Notes under the pieces: generated by a model
Seen by the model: only the letters and a program-made list of their open reading frames with translations
What the model was told of the DNA's origin: nothing
The model's database searches: none
Shown here: positions 47,721 to 59,300 of the stretch, piece by piece
How the letters are laid out: each line of letters opens with the position of its first letter
Position numbering within the stretch: position 1 is the first letter of the stretch
Made by a program: the position numbers and the translations under genes
Source of the DNA: Echinometra lucunter
Taxonomy: Eukaryota; Echinodermata; Echinoidea; Camarodonta; Echinometridae
Reading direction: 5' to 3'
DNA length: 64,000 nucleotides
Assembly (NCBI GenBank): GCA_029962745.1
Contig: CM057162.1
Span: 22,432,291-22,496,290 of the forward strand

Positions 47721-48117
47721 TATCTTGAAAATCAGAATTTCAGTGACACATTTTTGAATTTTTAATCTATGGATTTAATCCATGTGGTGTAAAAGGTTTG
47801 TATAAATATGATTTGTACAAATATTCTGTTTCAGAGAGTGTTAATAAAGATTATTGATACAACATTCGATGAGCAGCAAATGTATTTCATTCAGTGTAGT
47901 ATTGTTGAGAATTACGAATCGATGGTTTGTGTACTTGTGCATAGAAAACCAGATCCCTCTGTTTTAAAGAACCCTATATGTATTCTTCTAATTTTTGTAC
48001 TATTGTTACCATTGATAAGGAAAAAAGAGAGGTACTTTTAAAAAAGCTTGAAGAAACTTTATGCCATATTTTTTTTTGTGAATTTGGACCACTTGTAAAG
48101 TTCACAAATGTTACAAG

Positions 48118-48527
48118 CCCCTTCATGACAGGAATTATTTGAAGCATAATATGATCAGCTTTTCTTCTTCAAATTGGCAACACCAGTATATTTCTTTTAT
48201 TACTACATTTTTCTTTATAAAAAGTCATACATCTCAAATGAATATAAATTGACAGAGTATGTTGAGAAGTTAAAAACATGCCAATTTGCATAGGAAAGCA
48301 GAGATTTTAAACTTTCTGTCTCATTGCGAACTTAAGGATTTTAGTGCTTATCTCCATTTAAACAACTTGCAGCATCAAACCTAAAATGCTGACGCAACCA
48401 AAACTGAGCACTGGTGTACTAGAATTTTTAGCGCTTTTTCCTCATGTATTTGGGATGCTTTGAAGGGCTCTGCATCAAAAGTTAATGGGCCAAACCACAT
48501 AATGTGGAATTCTGTCACAAACAGGTT
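48118..48527 (+). mobile_element. TTAA-flanked MITE family, copy G, diverged
   Basis: CCCCTTCATGACAGGAATT at the left and TCTGTCACAAACAGGTTA at the right; the interior follows the family throughout but with many substitutions, and the flanking TTAA is lost. Oldest recognisable full-length copy here. Confidence 0.7.
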
Positions 48528-48529
48528 AG

Positions 48530-49850
48530 AAAATCTGGTTTTGAAGTATAGCTCTATGGAAAGAAGACTACTGATGAATATAAAAGTTTTATGTATAAAA
48601 TCACAGATATTGGGGAACAATACTGAAAACTGGGAGATAAATGAAAGGCTGAACCAAGTCATCCTATAACTTGATCTTAAATCATACAAAAAATTGCCTC
48701 TTATCTTTTAAGGAAGGAGAAATTGAAAAAAGAAAACATCTAAATGAAATGGATTGTCATTTCCGGGAACTGGATATAAGATCAGGAGAATGTCCATTGA
48801 ATAGATTTATATAGACAAATTCAAATTCCTATTCAAATTTATTGATATAAAATCCTGAAATTTAAGGATTATTATCAAAATCAAAAGAAAACAAAAAAAA
48901 TTTAACAGAAACATAATGAATGACAAAACATAACAAAACAGAGACAGATTATATCAAAACAAAATTGTACATAAGACATGATTGAAGCATATTAAAAATA
49001 ATGACATTATCTTTAATACAAAGGCAAAACAGAAACAATTGCAAAAAAGAAATGTACAAAATGTAAGGCAATTATATCATAGCCAAATTTGGTATCTTAC
49101 ACTGTAGAAATTTTTTTCTTTTTTTTTTTAAATTTAATAAATCAAAATCTTAAACAAAATCTTAGACATGATAATGAGATGGGTGTAAATGTACATTACA
49201 TGTACTATTTTCCCCCTGATATTCGGGGTATATAGAAATATCACTAGGAGATTTTTCAGCAATTAACCAGGAAATCTATAATCTTGAGGTATATTATACC
49301 TCCAGTTTTTTTTTTTTTCCAAATAATTATTTTGCAAAAATATTCATTCTTGGACCCACTGTTTTTGTTTGTTTGTTTGTTTGTTTGAAGGGGAATTATA
49401 TTACTCTGCTTTCATTAAGACAGGAGAGCTAGAAGAGGAATATTATGAGCAATAATTTACCATCGATGTATTCATTGTGTGACAGTCTCACATGCAATTA
49501 AAAAAAGAAGAAAAATGGTTCACCCTCTAGCCTAAAGTTGTTTTGTGTTTTTTTTCATTTGGTTTTGTTCTATACACAACACCATACTGAGCCGGGGAGC
49601 TACCTGAAGATGTGTGACCTGTAAAGCTTTTATGTTGGAATATTTCTTCTTTTTTTCAGTCCGTTTCAAGCTAGATGAAGAAGGTAAGAATCGAAATTAA
49701 TTATCTAAATCCTACAGTAGCAAGTTTCCTTAGGAGTTTATTCTTTTAAACTAGTGGGGCGAAGAAGTCCAAGTCGTTCCTTGATCGTGTTGAATGAACT
49801 TTCTCTCCTGACCTTGCTGCTTCCTGTGTGTTCGGTCGATTGGCGCGGCG
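48530..49850. other. non-genic stretch
   Basis: AT-rich, with A-rich minus-strand-like segments near 48890-49060 and short TTTG repeats near 49364. No exon supported. A 24-bp segment at 49660-49683 has splice-site-like flanks but does not extend either neighbouring gene usefully. Confidence 0.4.
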
Positions 49851-49861
49851 TAGACCGGGCA

Positions 49862-50447
49862 GCGTGTTTTTTTACCGTACCGCTAACGCGTCAGATTCTC
49901 TCATTTAATGCCGCAGAGCGTCTTGAGCAGAGGCCATTATCGCTTTCGGTACGCAAAAAAGTGGGTAAGCACTGTATAGGTACCAATCCTGCAGACGCAA
50001 GCTCATAAATATTCTTAAATATTCATAGGATTAAGATTAGGATTAGGATTAGGGTTAGGATTAGGGTTAGGGTTAGGGTTAGGGTTAGGGTTAGGGTTAG
50101 GGTTATGGTTAGGATTAGGGTTAGGATTAGGGTTAGAGTTTCAGCTTGCGTCTGCAGGATTGGTACCCATATAGTGCTTACCAAAAAAGTGCAATACCAC
50201 GAAAGTTGTGCAATAATTGTGCAATACGCATGCGCGTGGACTTTGCCTCGTTAGTGATTGCAGTCACTATATAGACATGAGTACAGTATAGGCTGCTATG
50301 CTGCATGTGTGATTTGTATAGCGCGCGCGCGCGAGCGAGATTGAGATAGCCGAGGCATTCGTAGACAGATAACGGCCTCCGCTCGAGTCGCTCTTTGGCA
50401 TTAAATTAGAGAATATGACGCGTTAGCGGTACGGTAAAAAAACACGC
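49862..50447. mobile_element. Mutator-like MITE with telomeric core
   Basis: 586 bp flanked by a perfect 9-bp direct repeat GACCGGGCA (49853-49861 and 50448-50456), the length made by Mutator-type transposases. Terminal inverted repeats run about 85 bp, starting GCGTGTTTTTTTACCGTACC at the left, with the right end its reverse complement, and extending to AGGCCATTATC/AGGCCGTTATC. Inside is a second inverted pair (49965-50003 and 50143-50181) enclosing a TTAGGG tract. No transposase. The superfamily call rests on target-duplication length and TIR length only. Confidence 0.82.
50029..50139 (+). repeat. interstitial telomeric repeat (TTAGGG/TTAGGA)
   Basis: About 110 bp of hexamers, TTAGGG with TTAGGA variants at both edges, G-rich strand on +. 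It lies exactly between the inner inverted arms of the Mutator-like MITE. Confidence 0.95.
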
Positions 50448-50519
50448 GACCGGGCAGGCGATCAGGATAGGGCTAGATATCTAGGCCTAGGGCAGTAGGG
50501 GAGCCTTGCTAAGCCTGCT

Positions 50520-50800
50520 GTCTGCTCTTTGTTAGACGTTCGGTCTAACGGGCAAACCCGGAGAATATGGGACCGGAACGGGCGTGCTGATTCATTTGAG
50601 TGCAAGCAAATGCAGCCCAGTGGCAGCAGTGGCGGGGACGATCTGCACAAGATCCAGGACTCCGGAGTGAAAGGTTTGTGGCAAACCTGGAGAATAGGGG
50701 ACCAGAACACACGCACATATTTGTGTGCAAGCAAATGCAGACCAGTGGTAGCAGCGACGGGGACGACTGCACAAGATTCAGCGATGAAACATTTGTGAGT
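50520..50800 (+). repeat. two ~128-bp tandem units of a dispersed repeat
   Basis: Units share CAAACCNGGAGAATA, GGGACC, GTGCAAGCAAATGCAG and GTGG(C/T)AGCAG, at about 50553 and 50681. A diverged relative is at 361-460. The overlapping 90-120-aa frames on both strands have no recognised domain. Confidence 0.6.
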
Positions 50801-50827
50801 TTGAGAACATTTCTGGCCAAAATCAAA

Positions 50828-51572
50828 ATGATTTTCATCACATCAGTGTTCTCGCCGGAAAAAAATCCACACATGCCAAGGACATGTGCTGCCACTCCTG
50901 AGGATGGGGGCAGGTGGGGGGATTCCCCCTCCCGTGCGAATTGCGGGATGGGAGTGTGACCCGAAGCGGAGACTTACAGTGGAGATACTTGCACCACTAG
51001 GTCGAGCTCTGAAGCCCTAGATCAGTATATAAATACAAATATGGGAGAGCAGGCCGAGAGTGGAAATTAACCCATTCATGATGGGAATTATTTAAAGCCT
51101 AATTTGATCAGCTTTTATTCTTCAAATTAGCAACACCAACATTTTTATTTTATTGCTACATTTTTCTTAAAAAAATGTCATGTATCTGAAATGAATATAA
51201 ATTGACAAATTATGATGAGAAGTCAAAAAGTTGCCAATTTGCAGGGAAAAACAGTGATTTTAAACTTTCTATCACATTGCCAATTTAAGGATTTTAATGC
51301 TTATTTTCTTTTAAAAGATTTTCAGCATCAAACAACGAATATTGACGCAACCAAAATGGGCACAGTTTGTGTAGAAGTTTTTGCTCTTTCTGCTCATGTA
51401 TTTGGTATGATTTTTAGGGCTTTGCGTCAAAAGATATTAGGCCAAACCACAAAATGTGGACCTATGTCACGAATGGGTTGAATAAGCCTGTGCATTAACA
51501 TAATATTTTTCTACCCATGTACACTTTTACTCTCATATGGATGGATACATGTGGTACCTGCTCTGAATTTGT
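50828..51572 (+). repeat. dispersed repeat, interrupted by MITE copy H
   Basis: 50828-51070 and 51482-51572 together match 54925-55225 (shared words: AAGGACATGTGCTGCCACTC, TGACCCGAAGCGGAGACTTA, AGCTCTGAAGCCCTAGATCA, GGATGGATACATGTG). The break between the two parts is occupied by the MITE at 51071-51477. Confidence 0.8.
51071..51477 (+). mobile_element. TTAA-flanked MITE family, copy H
   Basis: 407 bp; left TTAA at 51067-51070, right side TTGA at 51478-51481 (one substitution). Well preserved, with an 89-codon version of the family's internal frame. Inserted into the repeat at 50828-51572. Confidence 0.85.
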
Positions 51573-53030
51573 AAGCAACCTGGGGTGTGTTTCATGAAAC
51601 CAACTTCATGACAGTCATATCTCTTGTCGATGATCTACGGAGATTTCATGGACCTGACAAAGTGTTTCACGAAAGCCTGACATCTCACAAATCCAAGATA
51701 TCGATACTATCGGTTGAAAAAGATAGCCTTGATCACAATCCACTGGATTTATTATCAATCATTCAACAGAATTTAGACTCAACTTTGCTCTAATTGTTGG
51801 AAAAGTATAGAAAACATCAATGGGATTTGATAAATGTAATACAAATGTTGCATTCACGTGAAAAACTATATTAATTGTGACATCTGAGAATTTCTAAAAT
51901 TAATAAATGAAAAGCTGTTATTGTGCTTTGCGAATTTAGATTTTGTAATTAAGAGGACACCGTAATTGACAAATTGTTGAAAGCAGACCCATATTTTGTT
52001 ATAATTTTTGAAAAATACTGAATTGGTATATTCTGCGATTGAAATTTTGACATTAATTCATTAACGAATAAATTTTATATGATTTCAATAAATATTGTAG
52101 TTCCAAAAAAGGGAAATATGGAAGAAGTTCATACGTGTTGAATTGTCATTGTACTTACGGGTAGTCCAGGGACGTCTGGAGAGTAAAAAAAAAAAAAAAC
52201 GCTAACGCTATTTACTCTCCATGACGTCCAGCATTTTTACCCCCTATTTGTACATAGCAAGCATCTTAGCACTTCAAAACAACCCCTGGAAAATCACTTT
52301 CCCATGGGCCAATGACACCACCAGCCTTGTAACTATCGGCTGTGGTCATCACGGACCCGACTAGTACTTTGGACTAAAAATCGGACGTACAAAAACCAAA
52401 ATTTAGATCTAAATCTATCGTAGGGTAGCTGGAAAAACTCACCGCTTGTTTACGTTTCCCTGCCATCCATTGAAATGCAGATAGAAAGTGGCGACTAATT
52501 TGCGCATGCGCATCGATGCGGGAATAGATGCAAGCGATCTTGCAGACGTTTTCAAAAAATTTACGGCGAGAATTGAAATTTTTTTGGGAAAACTTTTCAA
52601 AAATTTCCCAGGGTACACCACTGTTGTTCGTAACTGTAGGTTATGACCATCCCAAACCTTCTTACGAACTAATTTTGAAAATCTGATACTTCTAAACTAA
52701 AATTTAATTAGACTAAAAACTAGGTTAGAAAACTGGGTAAAAACTCTCCTATGTTTACATCATCGTACATGTAATTGCCCTTGTACTGCAGAATGAAAAT
52801 GGTGCATGCACGCACATATTGCTGCGAGTGCTGCAAGATAATCAAAACTATGTGCAGTGGTGCATGGGCAGATTAGTCTACAAAAATTCTTTTGATGCTA
52901 AATGTCAAGGCATTTAAGTGACATTGCCCAGACATTCAGCATCACATGATACTTTGTTATCTGTTTGTGCATCTTATAAATGCATGCAATTTTGATATTT
53001 CAATTTTGTATCTTTCTATGGAAAGCAGTG
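51573..53030. other. intergenic stretch upstream of mrpl40
   Basis: No exon seen. A short hairpin-type repeat at 51582-51690 (GTTTCATGAAACC start) and another at about 52168-52238 (CGTCTGGAGAGTAAA with TTTACTCTCCATGACG) are visible. The mrpl40 promoter must lie in the last part but no core element is recognised. Confidence 0.4.
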
Positions 53031-53264
53031 ATGGCCAGTTTACAGAATTTTCAACTGATTCGTAGCTTCTTCACCCGAGCTGGAGGGTTATCTATCAGAG
53101 CTACACAAGTGCTAAGGTTGGTATAAATTTAAAGTACAATCCTTATCATCTTGATCATGATCGTTATCATGATCATCACCATCACCATCATTATCTATGA
53201 TCATCATCATCACCATCACCATTATCATCGTCATCACCATCACCATCACCATTATCATCATCAC

Positions 53265-53299
<35 letters not shown>

Positions 53300-53336
53300 C
53301 CTTCATCTTTGCCATCATTGTCATTCGTAAACCATC

Positions 53337-53368
<32 letters not shown>

Positions 53369-56300
53369 CATCATCATCACCACCATCATCATCATCACCT
53401 TCATCTTTGCCATCATTGTCATTCGTAAACCATCATCATCATCATCATCATCATCATCCTCATCATGATCATAATAATCACCACCAACAGCACCACCGGC
53501 ATCATGGTCATCATTTATATCATCATCTTTCTGTAGTCTGTTGGTTCTCTTAATGGGAGGCTTTGGGGTTCGAGTGGTAGTATTCTCCATCCAACTTATC
53601 TGTATTCACCTTCTGACCACATCAACACTTTTCCTATTGTCATTTCAATGTATCCAGCGTTTCTTCCATGTACTTCTTTTTTTCCTCCTTTTCCGCATTA
53701 ATCTTTTCACCCATCTTATCAGAATATCATTTCATTGTTATCCTGTCCCGTGCATATCTCAAACGTTTGGTTTGCTTGCTTTTTAAGTTTCTTCTATCTG
53801 GTTCTTTATTTTGCATCATGTTATTCAAGAGCAGTTGATTTGTAGAGTCTGTTGACAACTTTAAAGCACATCTCAAGATATCTCTGTTCAGAAACAATTT
53901 CCATTTTTAACTGGCAACTTCAGGAGGTATGTTGAACATCTCATTTCACTCTTCTCTTTTGTTTTCTCTTTTCTCTCTATATGCAGCGCATAGGGACATA
54001 TTTGTAATACCACTGCACACTTCATATGCAGGGATGCCACTTTTTGGACAAAAGTAGGAATTCCTACATGTACTTTAGCAATATATTTTTGTCCATAGAA
54101 AACACCTTTTTGTGTACAAAAGGGCCCACTTTAGATGATTTTCCTACTTTTTTTTTATCAATTCTAAACTGGCATCCCTGAATATGGTATATTATTATGA
54201 TTATTTTGAGTTATATGTGATCTATAGGCTATGTATCAGGTACATCATATCAAGTAGTATGTGATTCCTAAGGAGGTGACCAGTAGAAGATCCTTTGTTC
54301 TATTTTGATTTCAGAGCTGAGCCTCCAAAGAAGAAGAAGCGAGTTGATCCGAAGCAGGAACAGATGAGACAGCAGAGGTTACTCAAGAAACTCAAGAAGA
54401 TTCAGTTTAAGATGGGTGATCCTGAACTCAAACCCGTGGTGGACTTCAATGTAGATCGAAAACTCTTGGAAGATGATAGGTGAGTGATGATTGTATCAGG
54501 AGATCAACCAGATTACTAAGAATTAGACATCTTAGGAAAACACTGTGGTTTGAAAGAACGCATCCGGAACGCAAAGTGCAAAAATTGAAATGTCTATTGT
54601 GACATATTGGAAAGAAATTTTAGCCAATATCATTCCACAGGAAGACTGTATATTCATTTGGTTCTCTTAATGGGAGGCTTTGGGGTTTGAGTGGTAGTAT
54701 TCTCCATCCAAAAGAACGCGTCTGGAATGCAAAATGCAAAAATTGAAATGTCTATCATGACATATTGGAAAGAAATTTCAGCCAATATCATTCCACAGCA
54801 AGACTGTATATTCATTTACAAGGTCTACACGCTATCCATGTAATTATCAATCTGTGTTTGAAAATTCTGATTTTCAGCAATTTTCCATTTTGCTTTCTGG
54901 ACGCGTCTTTTTGCACTGTGGTCGGAGTTCTCGCCATAAAAAAATCCACACATGTCAAGGACATGTGCTGCCACTCCTGAGGATGGGGGCAGGTGGGGGG
55001 ATTCCCCCTCCCATGTGGTTTGCGGGATGGGAGCGTGACCCGAAGCGGAGACTTATAGGGGAGATACTTGCACCACTAGGAGCTCTGAAGCCCTAGATCA
55101 GTGTATAAATACAAGATATGGGAGAGCAGGAGTGTGGAAATTAGATATGCCTGTGCATTAAACATTTTCTACCCATGAACACTTTTACCCATATGGATGG
55201 ATACATGTGATAGCTGTTCAGAATTTACTGACCACATCACATTCTCTCCCTCTCTCTCACTCTCTCTTCCTCTCTCTCTCTCTCTTTCTCTTCCCTGTAT
55301 GACCATGAGGGAAAATCCTACTCATAAAATTTTACAGCTTCTTTCACCCTTCAACCTATTACCAAATGAGTTAAAGAGTACACTGTAGCTATTTAATGGG
55401 GAGTACACTGGTCTGTCCCTGGACAGTTCACAGGCTTAGTTGAAATATATTGCCAAAAAGTAAAACAAATCTCTGGCATTGTTATTACTGTTGGGAATGT
55501 ATACTTAATTTCTTTTTTTTTTTAACCCTTGTCCCCATGCATATCGGGGCAATTTCACACATGATTCTACTTTGTCTGAAATCCTGCACACATGGTATTG
55601 GAATCGTGGGTGTTATGTACTGCTGAGAACATTGACCATGGTGTTTTCCCAAAGTGCCTTAGTAAAGATTAGTAAGGGATTTTAAACTTAATCCGTAGCA
55701 TATATCCTCAGGGGAGGGAGTACAAGTCAGAAATTTCTGACAAGCTTCAAAATTTTTTTTCTCGTATTGCTAACCAGTGCACTTTGTAGTCATGAGGTTT
55801 AAATAGGCAAAAGGGGGGGGGGGGGTGCACAAAGCCACAAACACAAATTTAATTGGATGCTTATACAGTTGATGTCTGTATTTGGCAATATACATGTAGT
55901 AATAACCACATATTAAAGTCATAAACACCCAATAAACTTTCTGTTGTAAAATGACAGTGTTTAAATTTTTTGGTATTCATAACTAGGTATAATTTCTCTT
56001 CTGATCATAGACTTCATGTAAACAATGTCAAAATAAAAGTATTGTAAATTTCAGAAAACAGCCGATCATTTCATCCCTTATGATGTAATTTTCTGTCTTG
56101 CAGAAAAAGAGAAGAAAGAGAAATTGACTATGAAACCTCTGAAGACCGAGCTCGTTTACAGAAGGAATGGTCTCGCTATAAATTTCAGCAGCATGTGACG
56201 GAGACGAACACCATCAAGAAAGCAGTCAGGCAAGTTTAGCTGAATTGTTTCTTTGCACTGGTGAAGTCTTTTGGCAAAATTATGTCTATGCTATTTTTTA

Positions 56301-59300
56301 ATGAACCTGTGTGGTTCGGGCAACAGGCCCGGGAATACTGTATAAGCCGATATTTTATTTCGAACGGTGTACGTTCGATCTAATGTGAGAAGCCCGCCCT
56401 GCGCATGCGCCTTGCCACTTTCGCTATGCCATTTTGTTTTGCCACACAAACTTTTGATACGCAGTACAAAAGTTGAGATAATTCCTTTTTCGAGCCGTTT
56501 TCCTTTCGACATCATGAAAGATTCTGATAAAGCTGAGCCTGCGAGCTCCTGTCTAAAGAGGAAAACGAATGGCGAGCCTGCGGGTTCTAGCCAGAAGAAG
56601 AAATTAACCGTCGATCCTGCGGGGTCAGGCGTCGTTACTCGGGACCGCGCCGTGAGCGGGTCCTCCGCCGGAGCTCCGGGTGCGCCCGGGCCAGCAGTTG
56701 CCGCTGCACGAAGTTCGGCTTCCCCGTCAGCCAAGCGAGGGAACTCGCCCGTTACTACAGCAAACAACAGTGGCTCTGCGGAGCCAGGTAAGAAAATCAA
56801 GAATCCGAGTATGATTAGTAGGATTGGTAAGCTTGAAGATGAATTGAGACGCTCTAGAGAGGAGCGTAAAGAGATCAAGACAATGCTGGAGACTCTGTGC
56901 TCGCAAACAAAAGAAACTCCTCAAAGTAGACCTAATGTTAGTCAGACTCAAAGGCAAAGCCAAAATCAGAGGCAAAGTCAGAGTAACATTACCAGTGCAG
57001 GTGCTGCACATGGCTTCGGGTCTGCTCATGATTATGACTATGATTATGAAGAATATGATTATGGGGATGAGTATGTACATTCAGACTATGGTGAACATGA
57101 TTATGACATTCCCATGGAAGTAGAGATGGGGTACCCAGACTCTCCTACTTATGCATCTTCACAAGCAACTCGGCAGCCTCGTGACACCATGCCAGATCAA
57201 CAGCTTGAGGTTGCTAAGAAACGGAGGCCTAATAAACATATGACTGATGCTAATACGCTGCAAACTGATGACGATCAAGTTACGAAGGAAGAAATTGGGT
57301 TTGCCTCCAGGTTCGCTGCCTCTGCGGAGGTAGGCGATGTTCTCGGATCTGAACACGCACGAAGTGTGGACTTCCTACTTACAAACCCACTAGAAGAAAA
57401 ATATATGGCAGGGACTTGCGAGAAGTATATGAGACCTGCTAACTCTGCACACCTGCTAGTTCCGCGGGTTAACCCGTTGGTTTGGGAAAATCTGCACCCT
57501 ACTGCCCGTACACTTGATATGAAAATTCAGAGGTGTCAAAGGCCTTTAGTGAAAGGGATTACTGCCCTCATGAACTCCTTAAAGGATGTGCCTGAGCTGA
57601 ATGAAACCCAACAAGATGCTGTGGCATTGCTAGGGAATGCTCATTTCGAACTGAATCAGCTCCGCAAAAACTTTATCAAACCAGAATTGTACTCCAGATA
57701 CACTCACTTGTGCAAGCCCTCTGTAAAAACCACGCAGTGGTTGTTTGGAGATGAACTTTCTAGGACCATCAAGGAAATGGACGAAGAGCAAAGGGCAATT
57801 GGAGTGATGCGGAGGCACCGACATCGACCTCGCTCTAGTCAAGGGCCTGTTGCAGCTGGTTCAGTTGGCAAGCCATATGTCAAGCCCTATGCTAAGCCCA
57901 ACCAGAGATACCAGGATGCTGGATGGGTGTCCTCGTCAAATATGGGATACCAGCCTTTTTTAGGCGGAAGGCAGGGGCAGTTTGCCGCCCCGTTCCAGCA
58001 GGGACAAACCAGAGGTCATCGCCTCACAAAACCCAAGCGGGGCAAGCCAGCCTCTACCTACCCCAATCCAGAGAGACATTAAATGATAAGCCCGATGGGC
58101 AAGCACAGCAACACATATCTCAAGTAAGTGAATGTTCAGTTTTTGAGGAAATTGGTGGTCGCTTGAGTAGTCATATTGATGCTTGGAAAGCAATCACTTC
58201 TGACAGTAATATACTTAAAGCAGTCTCTGGCTATGAATTAGAATTCAATGAAAATGGTCCACCAGTCCAAGATCATGTTCCTTATCCGTATAAATTAGAT
58301 GAACTGGAAAAGCAGGCCGTAACTCTTGAAATTGCTCGACTTGAGAGCAAAGGGGTGATTGAAAAATCTGAGAATGAGCAAGGAGAATTTATCTCCAATA
58401 TTTTTACGAGGCCTAAGAAAGATGGGAACCATCGAATGATTTTAGATCTCTCAAGATTGAATGATCATTTGGAATACCATCATTTTAAGATGGACACTCT
58501 AGAGACTGCACTCCAATTATTTAGACCAGATTGCTTCTTAGCTTCAATAGACCTCAAGGATGCATACTACTCTGTGCCTATTGCTGTGCATCATAGAAAA
58601 TATCTAAAGTTCTATTGGAACAATGCCTTATGGCAGTTCAGAGCACTTCCAAATGGGCTCAGTTCAGGGCCGAGGATATTTACGAAACTCTTAAAACCTC
58701 CATTGTCGGTTATGAGGAGTAAAGGGCACAGTGTAGTAGCCTATATTGATGATACTCTGATAATTGCTGATTCAAGTGATACAGCACAAGAAGCTGTAAG
58801 AGAGACAGCTCAATTACTATCTAACCTAGGCTTCGTCATCCACCCCCATAAGTCAGTCCTGAAGCCGGTACAAGAAATCACGTTTTTAGGTTGTGTTCTG
58901 AACTCCCACAGCATGGATGTTCGGCTAACAGAGAGAAGGGCTCAAGAAATTGCCCATATGTGTTCCCAATTACTAACTTCAGGCACTGGTACAATTCGTT
59001 TTGTGTCAACGGTGATTGGAAAGCTTGTTGCAGCTTTTCCTGGTGTTCAATTTGGTCAGTTACATTACCGAGAGCTGGAGAAAGAGAAACTAAGAGCGCT
59101 AAAGCTCAATAAAGGACACTATGATCGCATTATGACTTTGTCTAATGCCGCTAAGGATGACTTGAGGTGGTGGATCTCGAACATTCAGTGGTCAAAATCA
59201 CAAATTTCTCGGGATGCTCCGACTATGCACATCACAAGTGATGCTTCCGGTTTAGGTTGGGGGGCATCTAACGGTTCAGTCCATGTTGGAGGACGTTGGA

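Noticed and set aside
49660..49683. 24-bp micro-exon between TTTTTTTCAG and GTAAGAATC
   Set aside because: It lies between BBX and mrpl40. Joined to BBX exon 9 in phase 2 it reaches a stop after six residues, less convincing than the 41320 exon; it does not fit mrpl40, whose exons 1 and 2 join directly.
49754..50008. 84-aa frame as a gene
   Set aside because: It runs across the left terminal repeat of the Mutator-like MITE and its flank; no domain or splice context.
50029..50139. Telomeric repeats as a sign of a chromosome end or fusion point
   Set aside because: The tract is short, symmetrically enclosed by inverted arms and bounded by a target duplication, so it belongs to a mobile element.
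50545..50959. Overlapping 60-119-aa frames on both strands
   Set aside because: They cover tandem units of a dispersed repeat that recurs at 361-460; overlapping frames on opposite strands are shadows of GC-rich repeats.
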